From assembly GCA_910586305.1 (NCBI GenBank), contig CAJUGS010000013.1, positions 8,224 through 72,223 on the forward strand: a stretch of DNA of 64,000 nucleotides, in the 5' to 3' direction. This stretch comes from an uncultured Duncaniella sp. Lineage in GTDB: Bacteria > Bacteroidota > Bacteroidia > Bacteroidales > Muribaculaceae. The notes below the pieces were generated by a model. The model saw nothing but the letters and a program-made list of their open reading frames with translations, searched no databases and was not told the origin of the DNA. Below are positions 40,873 through 50,072 of this stretch, in pieces. A program made the translations under genes and the position numbers. Numbering within the stretch: position 1 is the stretch's first letter; each line of letters begins with the position of its first letter.

Positions 40873-43275
40873 ATGACAAGGCTCCGCCTTCCGATATACA
40901 TAATCATAATTCTCCTATCTGCCATCGCCTCTGTGGCACAAGTAAGAATCCACGGAAAAATCACTGATGCAGACAATCAGCCCATCGAATTTGCCACAGT
41001 CCGCATAGGAGGCACAGCCATAGGTGTAACCTCGGGACTCGAGGGGGAGTACTCTCTGTCATGCGCAAAAGCCGACACTATAAATATATATTTTTCCTGT
41101 ATCGGCTTCCGTGAGGAAAAACGCCAGTTAATCGATGCCGAGAATGATGTGACACTCAATGTGCGTCTGCAACTCAACACCGAAGTACTGCAGCAGGTAG
41201 AAATTACCGAACTAAAACGTCAGACAGGCTCCATCCAGAACATCAGCACCGACGAACTCCGCCGCAATCCTGACGCATCGGGAGGAAGTGTGGAATCTCT
41301 TCTGACCACCATGGCCGGTGTGACCGGATCCAATGAGATGTCATCGCAGTACTCTGTGCGTGGTGGCTCTTACGACGAGAATTCGGTATATATAAACGGA
41401 ATAGAGGTATATCGTCCACAGCTCATATCCTCAGGACAACAAGAGGGTCTAAGCATTATCAATTCCGACCTCGTCGGTGCTATCGGATTCTCCACCGGAG
41501 GATTTCCGGCAGAGTATGGCGACAAGATGTCATCGGTACTTGACATCACCTACCGTGAGCCGGAAACATTTGAAGGTTCGATATCAGGGAGTCTAATGGG
41601 GGGCTCTCTCGCCATAGGCCAAGGCAACAAACGACTTAGCCAACTCCACGGTGTTAGATATAAGACAAACTCGTCGCTGCTTGGCTCAATGGATACTAAA
41701 GGTGAATACGCTCCATCCTATTTTGATTACCAGACTACCGTCAGCTACCGTTTCACCGATAAACTCAAAGCTTCATTTCTCGGCAATATCTCCATAAACC
41801 GATACAAATTCACACCTAAGAACCGCACTACAACATTCGGTACATCGACTGATGCCAAACAATTCACCGTGTACTTCGACGGTCACGAAAAAGATCGTTT
41901 CGAGACATATTTCGGTGCACTGTCTCTTGACTATCGCGTAAACCGCGGCACCACTCTCCAGCTTCTTGCTTCTGGATTTCTCAGCAACGAACTTGTGGCC
42001 TATGACATAAGCGGCGAGTATTGGCTCGACCAGGCCGGTACATCAGACGTTGGAGGCGAACTCGGCGTAGGCCGTTATCACGAACACGCCCGAAATCGAC
42101 TTAAAGCATCCGTGATGGCTCTCGCGCTTAAAGGGAAAACAGCTCTCAACTCCACTCACACCCTTTCTTATGGAGTGAACATACAGACCGAGAAAATCAT
42201 GGACCGTAGCCGTGAATGGGAGCTACGCGATTCAGCCGGTTTCTCTCTTCCGGCCCTACCCGACCAGCTCAGAGTGGTCTACAATCTCGACTCCCATCAC
42301 GATCTCAGTTCCACCAGATTCTCGGCCTTTGCCCAGGATGCATGGAAGATTTCAACCTCAGCCGGATTCCTAACTCTTAATGCCGGTATCAGACTAAGTC
42401 ACTGGAGCTTTAACAAGGAGACTCTCATAAGTCCACGAGTGTCTGTAGGATTCGTTCCCGACAAGGCTCCGGGATGGGCCCTTCGATTTGCAACCGGGCT
42501 ATACTATCAGTCGCCGTTCTACAAAGAATACCGTATGCCGGTCACAGACACAAACGGCAACCAGACCATCGAACTTAACAGTGACATCAAGTCACAACGC
42601 AGTTTCCACATCATCGCCGGAGCAGACTATACGTTCAGAACATTCAACAGACCATTCAAACTGTCGGGCGAGGTATACTATAAGTCTCTTTCCAATCTTG
42701 TGCCCTATGAGATTGACAATCTGAAACTTGTCTATACCGGTAAAAACGAGGCCTCGGGATTTGCCACGGGAATAGACTTAAAACTATTCGGACAGTTTGT
42801 TCCAGGAAGTGACTCCTGGGTGAGTTTCTCGCTCATGAAAGCCACAGAAAAAGTCAACGGCAAGAGCGCTCCACGCCCTACCGATCGCACATATAGTTTC
42901 GGTATTTTCTTCACAGACTATTTCCCAAAATTTCCCAAACTGAAATTCTCACTCAAGGGCATCTTTATGGGCGGCCTTCCCTCCACTTCGCCACGATCAA
43001 CCCGCTATGACGGATACTTCCGTATGCCACCATACAAACGTCTTGATGCCGGGCTGTCCTATGCGTTGCTCTCACCTCTCAAAGAGGGTGAAACCCGTGG
43101 GGGTATTGCCGACAAGCTTCGCAGCGTGTGGATCGGGGTAGATGTTTTCAACCTTCTCGACATCTCCAATGTAGCCTCATACTACTGGGTCACAGATGTC
43201 AACGAAATACAGTATGCAGTACCCAACTATCTCACACGCCGTCAATTCAACGTGCGTCTGACAATAGACTTTTAA
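40873..43275 (+). CDS. TonB-dependent outer-membrane receptor
   Basis: The 800-aa protein has a signal peptide (to about residue 22) and a carboxypeptidase-like N-terminal domain (IHGKITDADNQPIEFATVRI). The plug includes YSVRGGSYDENSVYINGIEV and IGFSTGGFPAEYGDKMSSVL, and the barrel ends in aromatic residues (RQFNVRLTIDF). It is not SusC type (no VVVGYGT box) and has no SusD partner. Small-substrate receptors of this kind import siderophores, cobamides or other cofactors. The position after the thi operon might hint at a thiamine-related substrate, but it lies beyond that operon's terminator and no riboswitch precedes it, so the substrate is open. Confidence 0.87.
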   Translation: MTRLRLPIYIIIILLSAIASVAQVRIHGKITDADNQPIEFATVRIGGTAIGVTSGLEGEYSLSCAKADTINIYFSCIGFREEKRQLIDAENDVTLNVRLQLNTEVLQQVEITELKRQTGSIQNISTDELRRNPDASGGSVESLLTTMAGVTGSNEMSSQYSVRGGSYDENSVYINGIEVYRPQLISSGQQEGLSIINSDLVGAIGFSTGGFPAEYGDKMSSVLDITYREPETFEGSISGSLMGGSLAIGQGNKRLSQLHGVRYKTNSSLLGSMDTKGEYAPSYFDYQTTVSYRFTDKLKASFLGNISINRYKFTPKNRTTTFGTSTDAKQFTVYFDGHEKDRFETYFGALSLDYRVNRGTTLQLLASGFLSNELVAYDISGEYWLDQAGTSDVGGELGVGRYHEHARNRLKASVMALALKGKTALNSTHTLSYGVNIQTEKIMDRSREWELRDSAGFSLPALPDQLRVVYNLDSHHDLSSTRFSAFAQDAWKISTSAGFLTLNAGIRLSHWSFNKETLISPRVSVGFVPDKAPGWALRFATGLYYQSPFYKEYRMPVTDTNGNQTIELNSDIKSQRSFHIIAGADYTFRTFNRPFKLSGEVYYKSLSNLVPYEIDNLKLVYTGKNEASGFATGIDLKLFGQFVPGSDSWVSFSLMKATEKVNGKSAPRPTDRTYSFGIFFTDYFPKFPKLKFSLKGIFMGGLPSTSPRSTRYDGYFRMPPYKRLDAGLSYALLSPLKEGETRGGIADKLRSVWIGVDVFNLLDISNVASYYWVTDVNEIQYAVPNYLTRRQFNVRLTIDF

Positions 43276-43294
43276 CAATAGGCTCAAAAAACAC

Positions 43295-43337
43295 CAATCC
43301 CGGCAGAGACAATTGTCACCTACCGGGATTGTTATTT
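43295..43337. terminator. Terminator after the TonB-dependent receptor
   Basis: A 9-bp stem CAATCCCGG / CCGGGATTG with a 19-nt loop that contains the small palindrome GACAATTGTC, followed by TTATTT. It could also stop the convergent operon ending at 43360. Confidence 0.75.
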
Positions 43338-43359
43338 ATCAGGCAATATCAAGAGCCAT

Positions 43360-43920
43360 CTACATTCTCATATGGTCCATGACTACATATGCAAAAGGAC
43401 GGTCTCCGATCTTTCTGAAACCGACACTCTCGTAGAGAGCTCGTACACCAGGCTTTGATTTTTCCACAAGCAGACCTGCAGGCTTTCCACAGTCTCGTGC
43501 TCTTTCTCCCATCGCGATAAGCAATTCTCGGGCTATTCCTTTGCCACGATGCTCAGGGACAACAGCAAGGGTGTCAAAATAGAACTCCTCCCCGTCACAT
43601 TCATCATCCATATCGCCCATCTCTATCTCCAGAATCTCACGGGCTGCCGCAAAGAAGTGCTCACGCATGGCATGAAGCTTTTCACCGTCATAGCCAACAA
43701 TAGCACCGATAGGTCTGCCATTCTCGTCCACAGCCAAAAGAGTGTTGAGATAGCTGTATTGAGTGTCTTCTCTTGCTGCAAGTAATGAAAACACTTGCTT
43801 CACATCGGCAAGAGTATGGTTTTTACCTGCCAAATTGCTGCAAATTTCCTTGCCAACAGCCTCCATGACACAATCGGCAATAAAATCGGCATCGGTCTGA
43901 CGAGCTTTTATAATTTCCAT
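43360..43920 (-). CDS. GNAT-family N-acetyltransferase
   Basis: A 186-aa acetyl-CoA-dependent N-acetyltransferase with the pantetheine-binding loop EHRGKGIARELLIAMGERAR near residue 125 and the closing strand YESVGFRKIGDRPFAYV. The acceptor substrate is unknown. The ATG directly abuts the ribD stop codon, so it is the last gene of the eleven-gene run. Confidence 0.85.
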   Translation of the reverse strand: MEIIKARQTDADFIADCVMEAVGKEICSNLAGKNHTLADVKQVFSLLAAREDTQYSYLNTLLAVDENGRPIGAIVGYDGEKLHAMREHFFAAAREILEIEMGDMDDECDGEEFYFDTLAVVPEHRGKGIARELLIAMGERARDCGKPAGLLVEKSKPGVRALYESVGFRKIGDRPFAYVVMDHMRM

Positions 43921-44871
43921 CTATCTTTCTTTATTATAGTATGATATTAAATTGCCATCAATTTCTATCTGTCGTGACAGACACATTCCGGCAGGCAAAA
44001 CCGGAGCTTTCACTGTTCCACAGATTCTATCCGATCCTTTCTCAACTCGGATCTCATCCCACAGACCATCACGTATAAACGATTCATGAATCTCGGCCCC
44101 TCCTTCAACAAGAAGAGATGTGATACCACGTCCATACAGAGTTTCCATACACTCCGATAAAGACCCATATTCACGCAATATCTCAAGTCCGTCCTCCGTC
44201 TCCACACGCCCGCGCCTATCAAGGACAATGCGTCGTGGGGAACTACCGGCATACAACCTCGTATCGAGCCTCGGGCAATCTGTGAGATAAGTTGTGCTTC
44301 CAACAAGAATAGCATCATTCTCCGCCCTGAGTTTGTGGACCAGCATCGAGGTTACGGGAGTGGATATTCGGCCATCGAGATATCCGTCGGCACTTTCAGC
44401 CCATTTCAGCGTGATGTAGGGACGATGGAAGGTATGGGCCGTAAAAAACTTCCGGTTCAACCAGCGGCACTCATCCTCAAGCACCCCGGTGACCACCTCC
44501 ACCCCGGCCTCACGGAGCATGACAATACCCCGTCCTGACACCTTCTCAAACGGATCGGTTGTTCCGACAACAACACGTGGTATACCCATGTCGATTATGA
44601 GACGTGCACACGGAGGAGTTTTACCATAATGGGAACACGGTTCGAGAGTGACATACATAGTGGCATCGGCAAGGAGAGACTTATCTTTGACCGAAGCCAC
44701 AGCGTTTACCTCGGCATGACCCTGCCCGCAGCGACGATGCCATCCTTCGCCTATAATCCGACCTGAACAATCGACAATAACAGCTCCCACCATGGGATTG
44801 GGCGACGCGTCGAGCCTGCCGTGAGAGGCAAGCACGATCGCACGCCGCATAAATCGTTCATCTACAATCAT
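43921..44871 (-). CDS. ribD: Riboflavin deaminase/reductase
   Basis: Bifunctional enzyme of riboflavin synthesis. The deaminase domain (residues about 1-145) has the zinc site HAEVNA plus PCSHYGKTPPC. The reductase domain has ITLKWAESADGYLDGRI, ILVGSTTYLTDCPRLDTR and VEGGAEIHESFI. At 316 aa it is slightly shorter than E. coli RibD (367 aa), mainly in the C-terminal reductase domain. It overlaps ispG by 4 bp. No FMN riboswitch is present, since the gene is internal to an operon. Confidence 0.93.
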   Translation of the reverse strand: MIVDERFMRRAIVLASHGRLDASPNPMVGAVIVDCSGRIIGEGWHRRCGQGHAEVNAVASVKDKSLLADATMYVTLEPCSHYGKTPPCARLIIDMGIPRVVVGTTDPFEKVSGRGIVMLREAGVEVVTGVLEDECRWLNRKFFTAHTFHRPYITLKWAESADGYLDGRISTPVTSMLVHKLRAENDAILVGSTTYLTDCPRLDTRLYAGSSPRRIVLDRRGRVETEDGLEILREYGSLSECMETLYGRGITSLLVEGGAEIHESFIRDGLWDEIRVEKGSDRICGTVKAPVLPAGMCLSRQIEIDGNLISYYNKER

Positions 44872-46442
44872 AGTGAGCCGACAGGATCAATCCAGTCACC
44901 GTTTTCTTTGATGAGCTCCACAAGTCTTACAATGGCTTCGTCGGCCGGTATGTTTTTCACAATACATTCCTTACCCTTGTAAAGACTTATTTTGCCTACA
45001 CCTGCACCCACATATCCATAGTCAGCATCGGCCATCTCTCCCGGACCGTTGACTATGCATCCCATAACGCCTATCTTGAGACCTTTGAGGTGTGAAGTAG
45101 CCGACTTTATCTCTCTCAGTGTCGACTGGAGATCATAGAGTGTTCGGCCACAGCCGGGACATGATATAAACTCAGTCTTGGATATGCGCTGACGTGTAGC
45201 CTGGAGAATGTTGAGACTGAGCATATTCAGCCAGTCACGGTCAACTCCATCTGCCTTAATCCAAATCCCGTCGGAATACCCGGCCAAGAGAAGACGGCCA
45301 AGATCAATGGAAGCAGCTATTGTGATATCATCTTTGTCAAGTCCAGTATAATCGGCCTTTATGACAATAGGATTATCAATATCTTTTATCTGCTTGATCT
45401 TAGCCTCAATATCCTTAGAAAGATTTGGGCCTCGACCCTCTACTATGACAGGTGAGTCGGGATGAGAGGCAAGATCTTCAGAAGAGATGTCAAGTCCCAC
45501 TACCTTGGGAGTAGTGTCACTCCAACGGCTCTTCCTTCGTTGAGGAGCGGCTTTTTCCTCAACAGATTCCGTGGAATCACCTTCTGCCATCCCTGCGACA
45601 TGAGCAAGAATAGCACGAGCCACCGGAATCTCACACTCCGGTTCCTCACTGAGCGAGACACGTATGGTATCACCAATTCCGTCGGCAAGCAGAGAACCAA
45701 TACCCACAGCCGATTTAATTCGTCCGTCCTCGCCGTCGCCAGCCTCTGTCACTCCCAAATGAAGAGGGAAATGCATATCCTCGGCATCCATCGCAGCAAC
45801 AAGCCTGCGCACAGTCTCAGTCATCACTACTACATTGGATGCTTTTATAGATATTGCCACATCGCGAAAATCATGACGGAGACACACACGTAGAAACTCC
45901 ATGGCGCTTTCCACCATTCCGGCAGGAGTATCACCATAACGACTCATGATGCGGTCGGAGAGCGAGCCGTGGTTAACACCTATACGCAGAGCTGTGCCAT
46001 GCTCACGGCATATTTCAAGCAAGGGCAACAACCCTTCTTCGATTTTCACAAGTTCGGCTGCATATTCCTCGTCTGTATAGTCGATACTCTTGAACACTCG
46101 CCCCGGATCTACAAAATTACCAGGATTTATTCTCACCTTCTCCACCCTCGAAGCAGCGGCAAAAGCGGCACGCGGATTGAAATGAATGTCGGCCACAAGA
46201 GGCACATCATACCCTTCAGCGCGGAGCATACCGCGAATTTCGGCTAAATTTTCAGCCTCGCGCACACCCTGGGCTGTGAGTCGGACAATGTCTCCTCCGG
46301 CATCAACTATTCTTTTGGTCTGTGCCACAGAGCCGGGTGTGTCCATAGTGGAGGTGGATGTCATCGACTGTATCGCTATCGGATGTTCCGACCCTATGGT
46401 GACTCTGCCGATTCTCACCGGCCAAGAGAGACGCCTCTTCAT
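44868..46442 (-). CDS. ispG: 4-hydroxy-3-methylbut-2-enyl diphosphate synthase (long-type IspG)
   Basis: Penultimate step of MEP isoprenoid synthesis; a 4Fe-4S enzyme. The N-terminal barrel (IAIQSMTSTSTMDTPGSVAQ, RINPGNFVDPG, IGVNHGSLSDRIM) and the C-terminal cluster domain (SCPGCGRTLYDL, GCIVNGPGEMADADYGYVG) are complete. Between them lies an insert of about 100 residues (from about 285) as in the large plant/Bacteroidota form. At 524 aa it is shorter than the roughly 600-aa length I recall for Bacteroides, so the insert appears reduced. It lies 3 bp after purE. Confidence 0.94.
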   Translation of the reverse strand: MKRRLSWPVRIGRVTIGSEHPIAIQSMTSTSTMDTPGSVAQTKRIVDAGGDIVRLTAQGVREAENLAEIRGMLRAEGYDVPLVADIHFNPRAAFAAASRVEKVRINPGNFVDPGRVFKSIDYTDEEYAAELVKIEEGLLPLLEICREHGTALRIGVNHGSLSDRIMSRYGDTPAGMVESAMEFLRVCLRHDFRDVAISIKASNVVVMTETVRRLVAAMDAEDMHFPLHLGVTEAGDGEDGRIKSAVGIGSLLADGIGDTIRVSLSEEPECEIPVARAILAHVAGMAEGDSTESVEEKAAPQRRKSRWSDTTPKVVGLDISSEDLASHPDSPVIVEGRGPNLSKDIEAKIKQIKDIDNPIVIKADYTGLDKDDITIAASIDLGRLLLAGYSDGIWIKADGVDRDWLNMLSLNILQATRQRISKTEFISCPGCGRTLYDLQSTLREIKSATSHLKGLKIGVMGCIVNGPGEMADADYGYVGAGVGKISLYKGKECIVKNIPADEAIVRLVELIKENGDWIDPVGSL

Positions 46443-46445
46443 ATT

Positions 46446-46952
46446 TCAATCCACTTTATATTCGTATTTCACATCCTTCAGCTCGGAATTGGCTTTCACA
46501 ATCTTCTCCGAGAGAGTGCTGCGGTAAGAATCAAAACGCTCTGCAAGAGCCGGATCTGAGAGAGCAAGCATCTGCACAGCGGTTACAGCCGCATTCATTC
46601 CGGCATTGATACCAACAGTGGCCACAGATATACCCGGAGGCATCTGAACAATTGAATAGAGCGCGTCCATACCGCTAAGAGTCGAATTGATAGGAATACC
46701 AATTACAGGAAGCGGGGTCATAGCCGCAATCACTCCAGGGAGTGCGGCAGCCATACCGGCCGCGGCAATAATCACCTTGATACCACGATCCTTTGCTCCT
46801 CTGGCAAATTCCTCAACCTCAGTCGGAGTACGATGTGCCGACAGAGCGTTCATCTCAAAAGGCACTTGCATGGCATTGAGGAAATCTGCCGCTTTCTTAA
46901 GAATAGGGAGATCGCTGGTGCTCCCCATAATGATACTTACGATTGGTTTCAT
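46446..46952 (-). CDS. purE: N5-carboxyaminoimidazole ribonucleotide mutase
   Basis: Purine synthesis enzyme, 168 aa, class I. Motifs: SIIMGSTSDLPILKKA, SAHRTP, AAGMAAALPGVIAAMTPLPV and SIVQMPPGISVATVGIN. These cover the CAIR-binding site residues. The gene sits 19 bp after the PAP2-like gene and 3 bp before ispG. Confidence 0.96.
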   Translation of the reverse strand: MKPIVSIIMGSTSDLPILKKAADFLNAMQVPFEMNALSAHRTPTEVEEFARGAKDRGIKVIIAAAGMAAALPGVIAAMTPLPVIGIPINSTLSGMDALYSIVQMPPGISVATVGINAGMNAAVTAVQMLALSDPALAERFDSYRSTLSEKIVKANSELKDVKYEYKVD

Positions 46953-46971
46953 TTTATGATTGTTTTGGGAC

Positions 46972-47589
46972 TTATTGTATCATGCTGAGCAACCACACAC
47001 ACAAGAATCCATTGGCAGCTCCAAGAAGTACCTGCATGAGTGTGTGACGATTAAGGTAGACCCTTGAAGTGAGTACGAGCCCTGTGGCAATAACCACTAC
47101 CGACATCCACACTTCAAGGTTATATATGGCATAGTGAGAGGCAGCCATACGGAATACAAACGCTGTCAGGCCACCCATGGCTGCGCCATGAGCCGATATC
47201 TTCCACCAACGGTTTACGATGATGCTTATGAGGGCGGCCAAAGCTCCTCCGGCAAAAAACATATCTATCCACAGCGGTGTGCCTGCACGGTAAAGGAAAA
47301 AACCAGCTCCGAGATAACACAGTATTGTGAGTATATATGGGACTGTGCGCTCTGTGCGTTCATTCAATCCTGCATCCTTCACAAATCCGGCCTTATAGAG
47401 AGCAAAGATCCCGGCAATCGGAATAAGGCAGGTGAGCATGAACACCACTCCTACACCAAGCCATATGTATCTGAGCGGAAGAAGACGCATGATGGTGAGA
47501 TATGACACAAGTATCGTGCCATAAGAAGGTATGAGTAGTGGCGAAAACACCCCCGACACTATCTGGGAAAACTTTTTCATCAAGTCCAT
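46972..47589 (-). CDS. PAP2-superfamily-like membrane protein
   Basis: A 205-aa protein with about six membrane spans. The segments ISAHGAAMGGLTAF and TSRVYLNRHTLMQVLLGA resemble the second and third phosphatase motifs of the PAP2 family (SxxxH and SRxxLxxHxxxDV). The first motif (KxxxxxxRP) is only weakly represented by NERTERTVPY, so activity as a lipid phosphatase is plausible, not certain. It lies within the operon between rpoN and purE. Confidence 0.7.
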   Translation of the reverse strand: MDLMKKFSQIVSGVFSPLLIPSYGTILVSYLTIMRLLPLRYIWLGVGVVFMLTCLIPIAGIFALYKAGFVKDAGLNERTERTVPYILTILCYLGAGFFLYRAGTPLWIDMFFAGGALAALISIIVNRWWKISAHGAAMGGLTAFVFRMAASHYAIYNLEVWMSVVVIATGLVLTSRVYLNRHTLMQVLLGAANGFLCVWLLSMIQ

Positions 47590-47610
47590 ATTGCGAAGTC
47601 TCCTTTCTTG

Positions 47611-49059
47611 TTATAATTTCTTTCTGAGTCGAGCCACAGGAATCGCCAGCTTTTCTCTGTATTTCGCCACTGTGCGTCTGGCTATATCATAGCCTTTTTC
47701 CCGAAGTCTGCCCATTATTGCATCGTCGCTAAGCGGAGATGCCGGGTCCTCCTCTCCGACAATTTCTCTGAGTGCGGCAAGAATCTCTCGCGATGATGAG
47801 TTCTCTTCCTCACTCACTTTTTCATTGAAAAAGAACTTAAGAGGATATATGCTTCCGGAAGTAGCGACATACTTTCCGGCCGTAGCACGAGAAATCACAG
47901 AAAGGTCATAGCCTGTCATCATGGCTATATCCTTAAGTATCATGGGACGCAGCCGACTCTCATCCTCTGTCAGGAAAAAATCACGCTGTTTTATAGCAAT
48001 AGCCTCCATGACACGCAAAAGGGTGACACGCCTCATACGAAGGAGCTCAATAAAATCAGAAGCTTCTTCTCGCTTACGAGCTATAAACGATATAGCCTCG
48101 GAACGACGCGAAGACGGGGATTGAGACAATGAGACCGAGTCATCGGCTGCATTTGCGGCAAAGCTACTCTCTATGACAAGCTCCGGAATATTGCCGGGCA
48201 TCCCCACAGTGATACGTTCGTCCTGGTCAACCTCCACCGTGAAATCAGGGACTATGTGACGTGCCCGATCGTCGGCCTCGCTCTCCCCTATGCGGCTTGC
48301 CGGCTTGGGATCGAGAGAGCGAATGAGCGCCTCGGCCTCACGCAATTCGTCTCGATTGATTCCGGCGGCCGAAAGCAGACGGTCAAAATGGCGGTTGGAG
48401 AAAAGGTCGAAGTAATGAGTCACGATTTCAAGAGCAATATCGCGGACTCTTCCAGCCGGGAGCCTTTTTAACTGCAACGCAAGACAGTCGCGCAAATCAT
48501 TGGCTCCAACTCCGGCGGGATCGAGAGTGCGGATGGTCTCAAAAATCTTTCTAATCTCAGCATCACCGATATCCAGACCTATGGCAAACGCAAGGTCGTC
48601 CTGAATCTCGTGAAGAGTACGGGTCATATATCCGTTATCATCCAGATTTCCTATGATATACCTCGCTATTGCAAGTTGTCGGTCATCAAGATCAGTCTCG
48701 GCAAGCTGAGCCATAAGGCAGTCAATGAGCGATCCGTCGCCGGCCACAGCCACAGGCTCGAAATAACGGTCGTCGGCACTGTGATTGCGTGCCTCAAGAC
48801 GATAGGCCGGAATCTCGTCCTCGTCACGATAATCGGCAAGCTGCATTTCCTCAGCCGTCTCGTTAAACTCATCACCATCAGTAGTGCTCTCTGTCTCACG
48901 ATCAGCCTCCTCAAGAGCCGGATTGTCATCAAGCTCGCGACGTACCTCCTCCTCCATTTCAGGCTCCGACATCTCAAGCATCCTCACAAAACGCATCTGC
49001 AACGGTGAGAGCCGCTGCTGCATCTTCTGGGTCAACGATTGTCGGAGTGCTTCCTTCAT
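47611..49059 (-). CDS. rpoN: RNA polymerase sigma-54 factor
   Basis: The 482-aa sigma-N factor has region I (QKMQQRLSPLQMRFVRMLEM), an acidic region II, the core-binding domain (FDTIRTLDPAGVGANDLRDC-like segment ETIRTLDPAGVGANDL), and the C-terminal RpoN box ARRTVAKYRE that reads the -24 element. It overlaps neuB by 4 bp. Placement of rpoN in an envelope/metabolism run, and not next to its usual lptB or ptsN neighbours, is noteworthy. No enhancer-binding activator is encoded in this window. Confidence 0.95.
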   Translation of the reverse strand: MKEALRQSLTQKMQQRLSPLQMRFVRMLEMSEPEMEEEVRRELDDNPALEEADRETESTTDGDEFNETAEEMQLADYRDEDEIPAYRLEARNHSADDRYFEPVAVAGDGSLIDCLMAQLAETDLDDRQLAIARYIIGNLDDNGYMTRTLHEIQDDLAFAIGLDIGDAEIRKIFETIRTLDPAGVGANDLRDCLALQLKRLPAGRVRDIALEIVTHYFDLFSNRHFDRLLSAAGINRDELREAEALIRSLDPKPASRIGESEADDRARHIVPDFTVEVDQDERITVGMPGNIPELVIESSFAANAADDSVSLSQSPSSRRSEAISFIARKREEASDFIELLRMRRVTLLRVMEAIAIKQRDFFLTEDESRLRPMILKDIAMMTGYDLSVISRATAGKYVATSGSIYPLKFFFNEKVSEEENSSSREILAALREIVGEEDPASPLSDDAIMGRLREKGYDIARRTVAKYREKLAIPVARLRKKL

Positions 49060-50072
49060 AATTCTATAAGTGAGTCGTATGGGAAATCACGTGTAGCGGT
49101 TTTACCTATAACACTGTCCCATTCCATAGGGTTTATTCCTCCTCCCGGACGTTTTACCGTGATATTTGTCTCATCAAACATTTCTCCGGCTTTAATGTCT
49201 CGTGAAGCAACAATGCTTTTGCGTGCCACGACTATGTTGCCACGTTCACTTTTAGCCACATTCTTCACTCCTGAACCAAGTGCCATCTCAATGTTGCGGA
49301 CAGCTCTAACCATCGCCACAAGCTCGGATGGATCGAGCGACGCTCGATGGTCGGGACCAGGAAGTGACTTGTCAAGAGTGAAATGTTTCTCTATAACTGA
49401 CGCACCAAGCGCTGCGGCTGCTACAGGCACTTCAATACCGAGAGTATGATCGCTGTAACCCACTCCGGCAGTACCAAGCTCTCCGAGCTGATGCATGGCT
49501 CTGAGATTGACTTCATCCATCGGAGTCGGATACTGTGTCGTACAGTGAAGCAGCCACACCTGAGAACGCGGAGTGCCATTCTCCTCTATAACTCTCAACG
49601 CCTGCTCGACCTCATCGATTGTAGACATTCCTGTTGAAAGAATAATCTTCTCACCACGCCGTGCAATCTTTCGCAGATAGGGTAGATTGGTGATTTCACC
49701 CGACGGAATTTTCCAAAAATCCATTCCTAAAGGCACAAGAGTGTCAATCGACACAAGGTCGAAAGGCGTACTCATAAATCCGATACCTTCCTGACGGCAT
49801 AAATCGGCAAGCTCGGAATAAGCTGACAATGGCAGATGAATAGCCCTGCACATATCAAGCTGCGACTCCTCACTTCCGGTAGTTTCCTTCTGGTATTCGG
49901 CCTTCGGAGCTATTGAAGATATGACCAGTTCAGGAACCGCCGTCTGAAATTTCACATAGTCAGCACCGGCACGGGCAGCCGCCCTCACCATCTCGCGGGC
50001 ACGTTCCATCGACGCGTTATGATTGACTCCGGCCTCGGCTATAATTATAATTCTATTCGTATTCCTACACAT
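49056..50072 (-). CDS. NeuB-type nonulosonic (sialic/legionaminic) acid synthase
   Basis: The protein (338 aa from the ATG at 50072; the upstream TTG at 50090 is rejected because it deepens the overlap) has the NeuB barrel: IIIIAEAGVNHNASMERARE, DYVKFQTAVPE, IPSGEITNLPYL, STGMSTIDEVEQAL and GYSDHTLGIEVPVAAAALGA. A C-terminal SAF/antifreeze-like domain follows from about residue 270. It condenses phosphoenolpyruvate with a 6-carbon amino sugar. With the adjacent LegB-like dehydratase the product may be legionaminic-type, but the pathway is incomplete here. Confidence 0.88.
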   Translation of the reverse strand: MCRNTNRIIIIAEAGVNHNASMERAREMVRAAARAGADYVKFQTAVPELVISSIAPKAEYQKETTGSEESQLDMCRAIHLPLSAYSELADLCRQEGIGFMSTPFDLVSIDTLVPLGMDFWKIPSGEITNLPYLRKIARRGEKIILSTGMSTIDEVEQALRVIEENGTPRSQVWLLHCTTQYPTPMDEVNLRAMHQLGELGTAGVGYSDHTLGIEVPVAAAALGASVIEKHFTLDKSLPGPDHRASLDPSELVAMVRAVRNIEMALGSGVKNVAKSERGNIVVARKSIVASRDIKAGEMFDETNITVKRPGGGINPMEWDSVIGKTATRDFPYDSLIEL

